DNA of 64,000 nucleotides. Origin: Cribrihabitans_A neustonicus (GTDB taxonomy: Bacteria; Pseudomonadota; Alphaproteobacteria; Rhodobacterales; Rhodobacteraceae). The position numbers and the translations under genes are program-made. The stretch covers positions 86,940-150,939 of the forward strand of contig NZ_JBMERQ010000008.1 in NCBI RefSeq assembly GCF_048820895.1, in the 5' to 3' direction. Within the stretch, counting starts at the first letter, position 1, and the number at the start of each line of letters is the position of its first letter. Below the pieces are notes generated by a model. That model saw only the letters and a program-made list of their open reading frames with translations. It made no database searches and was not told the origin of the DNA. Shown one piece after another: positions 60,352-64,000 of the stretch.

Positions 60352-61129
60352 CGCGGCCTCCTTCTGCCGCCAGCGCGGCAAGCGCCGGGCGCAGCAGGGT
60401 CAGCATCTCTTCCGCCATCGCCTGTTCGTCCGCGGGGGAGCGCAGCAAGTCGTTGCGGATCTCGATCATCACGTTGGGCAACCCGCGCGACAAAGCGTGT
60501 ACCTTCAGCGAATGGGTCACCCCGTCTGCCGGGCCATAGGGTTCGTTGCGCTCGATGCGGCGGTGTGGCAGGGCTGGGGCTGCCGCCAGCATCGCATCGG
60601 CCAGGCGGCTGTCGCTGTCGTGCAGGACGCCGATCTCTACCCTGCGGGGCTGACCGTAATAGACCGGAGTAAAGCTGTGCATCGTGACGATGTTGGTTTG
60701 GAGCCCGGCCTTCTGCCGCGCCTCGATCACTCGGGTCACCGCCTCGCAGAACGGGGTATAGACCCTGTCGACCCGTTCCTGCCGCTGTTCGGGGGTGAGG
60801 TTCGCGTTGCCCGGCACTTCGATCAGTTCGGATTTCTCCGGCATTGCCGAAGCCGCCTCGGGCGGCCGGTTGCAGTCGAACACCAGGCGCGACACCCGGC
60901 CGGCGACCAGCGGTGCGTCGAGGGCAGCCGACAGGTGCAGCGCCACGGCGCGCGCGCCCGGATCCCAGGCCGCGTGGCTCTGCCTGTCTTCCGGCTTCAG
61001 CCCCAGCCCGTCGTAGCGGGCAGGAATGTCGCTGGAGGCATGTTCGCACAGCAGGAGCACGGCGCCGGCCCCGTCCGGGTTTACCACCTCTACCGCGTCG
61101 TGCTGCGCTTCAGAATCGCCGCCTGGCAT
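60344..61129 (-). CDS. N-formylglutamate amidohydrolase family protein
   Basis: A 261-residue zinc hydrolase of the FGase (HutG-type) family. LLCEHASSDIPARYDGLGL is the first motif (Glu, His), and AWDPGARAVAL, VFDCNRPPEAAS and VTMHSFTPVYYG follow. Family members cleave N-formylglutamate, but no hut genes are here. As first gene of the TRAP/ligase/dehydrogenase operon it may remove glutamate from a gamma-glutamyl product. This role is inferred. GGAGA before ATG 61129. Confidence 0.85.
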   Translation of the reverse strand: MPGGDSEAQHDAVEVVNPDGAGAVLLLCEHASSDIPARYDGLGLKPEDRQSHAAWDPGARAVALHLSAALDAPLVAGRVSRLVFDCNRPPEAASAMPEKSELIEVPGNANLTPEQRQERVDRVYTPFCEAVTRVIEARQKAGLQTNIVTMHSFTPVYYGQPRRVEIGVLHDSDSRLADAMLAAAPALPHRRIERNEPYGPADGVTHSLKVHALSRGLPNVMIEIRNDLLRSPADEQAMAEEMLTLLRPALAALAAEGGRDA

Positions 61130-61147
61130 GCGCTGTCTCCCTGTCTT

Positions 61148-61223
61148 TGGAAAAATGTTTCCATGGCAGATAAACTCTGTCAATATACTTCCAGACGCGG
61201 CGTTGCTGAAAGGATGTTTTCAG
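61148..61223. promoter_or_regulatory. Two operator-like dyads between the RpiR gene and the divergent operon
   Basis: TGGAAA-AATG-TTTCCA (61148-61163) and CTGAAA-GGATGT-TTTCAG (61206-61223) are both perfect 6-bp dyads with related arms (NTGAAA/TGGAAA). A CAGACGCGGC repeat follows each. The first dyad is 19 bp upstream of the amidohydrolase start. Good candidates for RpiR-type binding sites. Promoter elements were not fixed. Confidence 0.5.
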
Positions 61224-61269
61224 ACGCGGCCGGGAACGCCCCCAGGCCGCCCTCAAGAGGAGCCTGTCC

Positions 61270-62142
61270 TTGCCGAAAGCGCCTGCCACCGTCCGCGAGC
61301 TGATCCGCGAACACTATTCCGCTCTCACCCAATCCGAGCGCAAATTTGCCAACCTGCTGCTGGAAAACTATCCGGCAGCTGGGCTTGCCTCGATCACCAT
61401 CGTGGCGGCCAATGCCGAGGTCTCGACTCCAACGGTGGCGCGGATGGTGCAGAAACTGGGCTTCAAGGGCTATCCGCAGTTCCACCAGGCGCTGCTGAAG
61501 GAACTGGAGGCCAAAGTCTCCGGCCCCACCAAGCGGCGCGAAAACTGGGCGTCTGATGCGCCGGAAGGGCATTTGCTGAACAGATTTGCACAGGCGGTCA
61601 CGGGCAACTTGCAGCAGACCTTCTCCAACCTCGACAGCGAGGCCTTTGACGCCGCCGTGCGCCAGCTCGCCAATACCGAGGGGCGGCTCTATGTGGTGGG
61701 CGGGCGGATCACCAGGGCGCTGGCGGATTACGCCTTCACCCACTTCCAGGCGATCCGGCAGCGGGTCACGCATATGACGTCCTCTTCCGCCACCTGGCCG
61801 CATTACGTGCTCGATATGGTGGAGGGCGACACGCTGATGATGTTTGACGTGCGCCGCTACGAGACCAACCTGCAGCGTCTGGCGGAGCTGGCGGCGGGGC
61901 GCGGCGTGCGCATCATCCTGGTGACGGACCAATGGGCGAGCCCGATTGCCGGGGTCGCGGACCACACCTTCAACTGCTGGGTGGAGATTCCGTCGGCCTG
62001 GGATTCGAACATCTCCACTATGATGCTGCTGGAAGCGATGATTGCCGCCACCCAGGAAGAGAGCTGGGACAAGACCAAGGAGCGCTACGACCGGCTGGAC
62101 GAGCTGTTCGACATGACCCGGCTGTTCCGCAAGTTTTCTTGA
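61270..62142 (+). CDS. RpiR/MurR family transcription regulator with SIS domain
   Basis: A 290-residue regulator starting at TTG 61270, 7 nt after GAGGAG. The N-terminal HTH_6 domain has LTQSERKFANLLLENYP and ANAEVSTPTVARMVQKLGFK. The C-terminal SIS domain (about 125-260) has LYVVGGRITRALADYAFTHF and MMFDVRRYETNL, which bind a phosphosugar or similar ligand. It is divergent from the TRAP operon and probably its local regulator. ridA follows 106 bp downstream. Confidence 0.88.
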   Translation: MPKAPATVRELIREHYSALTQSERKFANLLLENYPAAGLASITIVAANAEVSTPTVARMVQKLGFKGYPQFHQALLKELEAKVSGPTKRRENWASDAPEGHLLNRFAQAVTGNLQQTFSNLDSEAFDAAVRQLANTEGRLYVVGGRITRALADYAFTHFQAIRQRVTHMTSSSATWPHYVLDMVEGDTLMMFDVRRYETNLQRLAELAAGRGVRIILVTDQWASPIAGVADHTFNCWVEIPSAWDSNISTMMLLEAMIAATQEESWDKTKERYDRLDELFDMTRLFRKFS

Positions 62143-62248
62143 GGCGAAGTGGCGGAGCGATTGCCGGGCTGACGGCGCCGGGCTATCCGGGAAGAGACGG
62201 GAGCCGCGGCTTGCCCGTATATATGGCAGCATGAAAGAGGAGGGGCCA

Positions 62249-62599
62249 ATGGCTGGAATTACACGCAGACAGAGCGGCACACGGATGAGCCAGATCGTGA
62301 CCCATGGCGAGACTGTCTATCTGGCAGGCCAGGTTGGCACCGCGGGCGCCAGTGTGGCGCAGCAGACTCAGGAGTGCCTGGATAAGGTCGACGCGTTGCT
62401 GGCCGAGGCAGGCAGCAGCCGCAACCACATGCTGCAGGTGGTGATATGGCTCGCGGACATGGGCGATTTCGACGAGATGAATGTGGTCTGGGACGCCTGG
62501 GTGCCGGAAGGCCACGCTCCGGCCCGCGCCTGCGGCGAAGCCAAGCTCGCCCGCCCCGACTTCCTGGTCGAGGTCATCGTCACCGCAGCGCTGGCCTGA
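62249..62599 (+). CDS. RidA family (YjgF/YER057c/UK114) enamine/imine deaminase
   Basis: A 116-residue protein. HGETVYLAGQVG is the N-terminal RidA motif. QTQECLDKVDALLAEAG follows, and the conserved Arg is in GHAPARACGEAKLARPDF, which binds the imine carboxylate. RidA proteins hydrolyse reactive enamines or imines from PLP enzymes. GAGGAGG before ATG 62249 is excellent. The position after the RpiR gene suggests co-transcription with it and use in the amine pathway. Confidence 0.88.
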   Translation: MAGITRRQSGTRMSQIVTHGETVYLAGQVGTAGASVAQQTQECLDKVDALLAEAGSSRNHMLQVVIWLADMGDFDEMNVVWDAWVPEGHAPARACGEAKLARPDFLVEVIVTAALA

Positions 62600-62650
62600 T
62601 CCGGCGCTTTCACGAGAATCCCCGTTCCGGAGCGTTCCGGGGCGGGCTGT

Positions 62651-62676
62651 GCAGCCGCTCCCATTCGAGCGGCTGC
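62651..62676 (+). terminator. Stem-loop after ridA
   Basis: Perfect 10-bp stem GCAGCCGCTC (62651-62660) and GAGCGGCTGC (62667-62676) with a 6-nt loop, followed by CTATATAGAG. Confidence 0.65.
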
Positions 62677-62689
62677 CTATATAGAGAGA

Positions 62690-62708
62690 GGGCCGCGCTG
62701 GGCGGCCC
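62690..62708 (-). terminator. Stem-loop after the cupin gene
   Basis: Perfect 7-bp stem GGGCCGC / GCGGCCC (62690-62708) with a 5-nt loop, 4 bp after the minus-strand cupin stop codon. Confidence 0.5.
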
Positions 62709-62712
62709 CGCC

Positions 62713-63399
62713 TCACGACACGGACATGCGCGGGTCCTCCGCCAGCCCCTCACCCCTCCACAGCACGAAGCACAGGACCGGTTCGTCCCCGGTCACCATC
62801 GCATGCGGCTGGTTGGCGCCGTGCAGCCTTGTGTCTCCGGGGGTGAGCACCAGCGGCGCCTCGCCTTCGGCCAGGAAAGTGGCATGGCCCGAAAGCACGC
62901 AGTAAAGCTCCTCCGGCCCGTGCTGGTGCCAGGGGTAATCCAGCCCGCGGCCCCAGTAGCCCACCGTCATCCGGATCTGCTCCGAGTGGAAATGCCCGGT
63001 GGGGCCCGCCAGTTCGAACCAGCCGAAGCGCCGCAGGAAATCCGCGCCGACCTCGGCCTCCGTATAGGTGAGGCGCCATTCGGCGTAGGGGGCGAGGGCG
63101 GCGAGGGTCTCCTGCAGCGCGCGGACCTCCGCCGCTGCGGGGCCTGATGCGGCTGCCTGGCCCGGGTCATATGCCAGCAGTTCTGCACCCGGGACATGGG
63201 CCGCGGCACGTCCCGCCCAGGTGAGGTCGTCCGGCCAGGGCTGGAAGGCGGCCATGGCTGGCAGCGCCGCATGCAGGCCCCGCGCGGCCGCGAGCGTCCT
63301 GTCGAATGCCAGCCGGGCGGGGTCTGCCGGCGGGGAAGAGGGGAGGGGGAGCCCTGCGTTCGCGAAGGCATCGGTACGGGGTTCTGCGAAGCTGTCCAT
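62713..63399 (-). CDS. DMSP-lyase-family cupin (dimethylsulfoniopropionate lyase-like)
   Basis: A 228-residue protein with a helical N-terminal domain and a C-terminal cupin barrel. The metal-site motif YPWHQHGPEELYCVLSGHA supplies H-x-H and Glu, a Tyr follows, and the last His is in GANQPHAM. Layout fits the DMSP_lyase cupin family, whose members (DddL, DddQ, DddW) split DMSP to dimethyl sulfide and acrylate. It does not match DddL or DddQ closely as I remember them, so the substrate is not secure. Confidence 0.65.
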   Translation of the reverse strand: MDSFAEPRTDAFANAGLPLPSSPPADPARLAFDRTLAAARGLHAALPAMAAFQPWPDDLTWAGRAAAHVPGAELLAYDPGQAAASGPAAAEVRALQETLAALAPYAEWRLTYTEAEVGADFLRRFGWFELAGPTGHFHSEQIRMTVGYWGRGLDYPWHQHGPEELYCVLSGHATFLAEGEAPLVLTPGDTRLHGANQPHAMVTGDEPVLCFVLWRGEGLAEDPRMSVS

Positions 63400-63532
63400 C
63401 TGCGGTCGGTCCTTGTGCCGGAGGAGGAAGGCCGTCTGGTTCCGGAAAACGCTAGGACCGGATGCCGATGCGCGTCGCACATGAAACGCGCGCACTGTTG
63501 GTCGTTTTTGTGCCGGACAAACGGAAGGGCGG

Positions 63533-63595
63533 GACTTGGGGGCTCTGCCCCCGGCCCTTTTGGCCTCCCCCGGGGTGTTTTTGGTCAGAAAGCGG
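63533..63595 (+). repeat. GC-rich stem-loop repeat family 3, copy at 63.5 kb
   Basis: GGGGGCTCTGCCCCCGG hairpin, GGCCCTTTTGGCC, then CCCCCGGGGTGTTTTTGGTC and AGAAAG. Same order as the copy at 54.1 kb. Confidence 0.5.
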
Positions 63596-63674
63596 CTGGG
63601 GCGGCATCGGGCGGGGCGAGTCAGGGGGGGGGGGGCGATTCATGGCGATTCCGGGGTGAGTCTGGCGGCGGGTC

Positions 63675-63704
63675 TGTGGGTAAGTGGCGCGGTTCTGTGG
63701 ATAA
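63675..63704 (+). promoter_or_regulatory. Two DnaA-box-like 9-mers
   Basis: TGTGGATAA (63696-63704) is a perfect match to the DnaA box (reverse of TTATCCACA). TGTGGGTAA (63675-63683) differs at one base. They are 21 bp apart in the same orientation, with AT-rich DNA 70-115 bp downstream. Confidence 0.4.
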
Positions 63705-63844
63705 GGGCGCGGGGCGGGGTGCGGGGGATGCTGCGGGTGCGGAAAGCGGGTCAGGATGGCTGACTTTCTTTTCATGTAAGTACCTGATTTTACTGTGTTT
63801 TGCATTTTTCTGTCCGAAAGTTGGGATTTTGGGTGATTTTCGGG

Positions 63845-63873
63845 TTGCGGGCCGGCGGTGCTATCCGTAGAAC
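63845..63873 (+). promoter_or_regulatory. Probable rRNA-operon promoter
   Basis: TTGCGG (63845-63850), 17-bp spacer, TAGAAC (63868-63873), with an AT-rich upstream stretch. The following CCCCCTTCACCGGCGGCGCT resembles the start region of Roseobacter-group rRNA operons as I remember them. From 63880 to the end of the window no ORF is seen, so this would be the 5' leader before 16S rRNA. The 16S itself is outside the window. Confidence 0.45.
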
Positions 63874-64000
63874 CCCCTTCACCGGCGGCGCTGAGGCGCC
63901 ACGGGGACACACCGGACGGGACGGCGGCCACGCCAGCCAGGGACGGGAAACGCGGCGGAGAGGCGCCGGGGCAGCTCGGGGAGACGGGCGGACGGCTGGA

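Larger units (their letters stand above)
63400..64000. other. Long non-coding end of the window (601 bp)
   Basis: I see no gene here; GC-rich frames lack ribosome sites and family motifs. It holds the family 3 repeat (63533-63595), a 12-G run (63624-63635), DnaA-box-like sites (63675-63704), an AT-rich stretch (63771-63820) and a probable rRNA-operon promoter and leader. Confidence 0.6.

Overview
The window looks like chromosomal DNA of a marine Rhodobacteraceae (Roseobacter-group) alphaproteobacterium, of the Ruegeria/Phaeobacter/Leisingera kind. The GC content is high and genes are closely packed. Diagnostic content includes the ethylmalonyl-CoA pathway pair (crotonyl-CoA carboxylase/reductase and ethylmalonyl-CoA mutase), an aerobic phenylacetyl-CoA epoxidase operon, a LuxR/LuxI pair, TRAP transport, a DMSP-lyase-family cupin, a secreted LamG/RTX/Hint protein, and an ornithine decarboxylase behind what looks like the alphaproteobacterial speF leader RNA. 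The genus is an inference from gene content; no search was possible.

Layout. 1-5 kb: sdhC (3' end only), sdhD, sdhA, sdhB, then a lipoprotein, a ZIP transporter and two small ORFs. 5-13.6 kb: decarboxylase with leader RNA, DUF1989 protein, deoD, H-NS-like protein, ethylmalonyl-CoA mutase, a PlsB-like acyltransferase, ccr. 13.7-19.6 kb: small ORF, luxR, luxI, RecD-like helicase, SDR, TIGR02186 protein, TauE/SafE exporter. 19.9-24.8 kb: a nucleoside-type BMP ABC importer. 25-28.9 kb: rimI, tsaB, nfu, a DsbA-like isomerase, a universal stress protein, a class IV aminotransferase. 29.5-35.3 kb: thiolase-paaABCDE plus an extra PaaA/PaaC-like gene, all on the minus strand. 35.8-42.9 kb: a phosphonate-monoester-hydrolase-like sulfatase, the Hint protein, a FadB/FadJ-type protein, rpe. 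43-47.3 kb: phnC-phnD-phnE-phnE, the last gene frameshifted. 47.7-52.7 kb: mrp, gap with a divergent LacI-family regulator, an MltB-type transglycosylase. 53-62.6 kb: a seven-gene minus-strand operon (amidohydrolase, TRAP dctQ-dctM-dctP, GlnA-like ligase, aldehyde dehydrogenase, Fe-alcohol dehydrogenase) divergent from an RpiR-family regulator and ridA. 62.7-64 kb: the DMSP-lyase-family cupin, then a long non-coding end with DnaA-box-like sites and a probable rRNA-operon promoter and leader.

How it works together. Sdh, Ecm, Ccr, the PaaA-E operon, the thiolase and the FadB-type protein route acyl-CoA and aromatic carbon into central metabolism. The 53-61 kb operon has the parts needed to import an amine or amino alcohol, cap it with glutamate, oxidise an alcohol to an aldehyde and then an acid, and release glutamate. 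This is the best candidate here for a poorly described pathway; its substrate is unknown.

Intergenic DNA is unusually structured. A dispersed repeat of about 150 bp occurs four times (near 19.7, 29.1, 47.3 and 52.7 kb). A second, stem-loop family occurs near 29.4, 35.6, 42.1 and 49.0 kb. A third GGGGGC/GCCCCC element occurs near 54.1 and 63.5 kb. Paired inverted repeats in front of the LacI-family and RpiR-family genes look like operators. No tRNA, CRISPR array or insertion sequence was seen.
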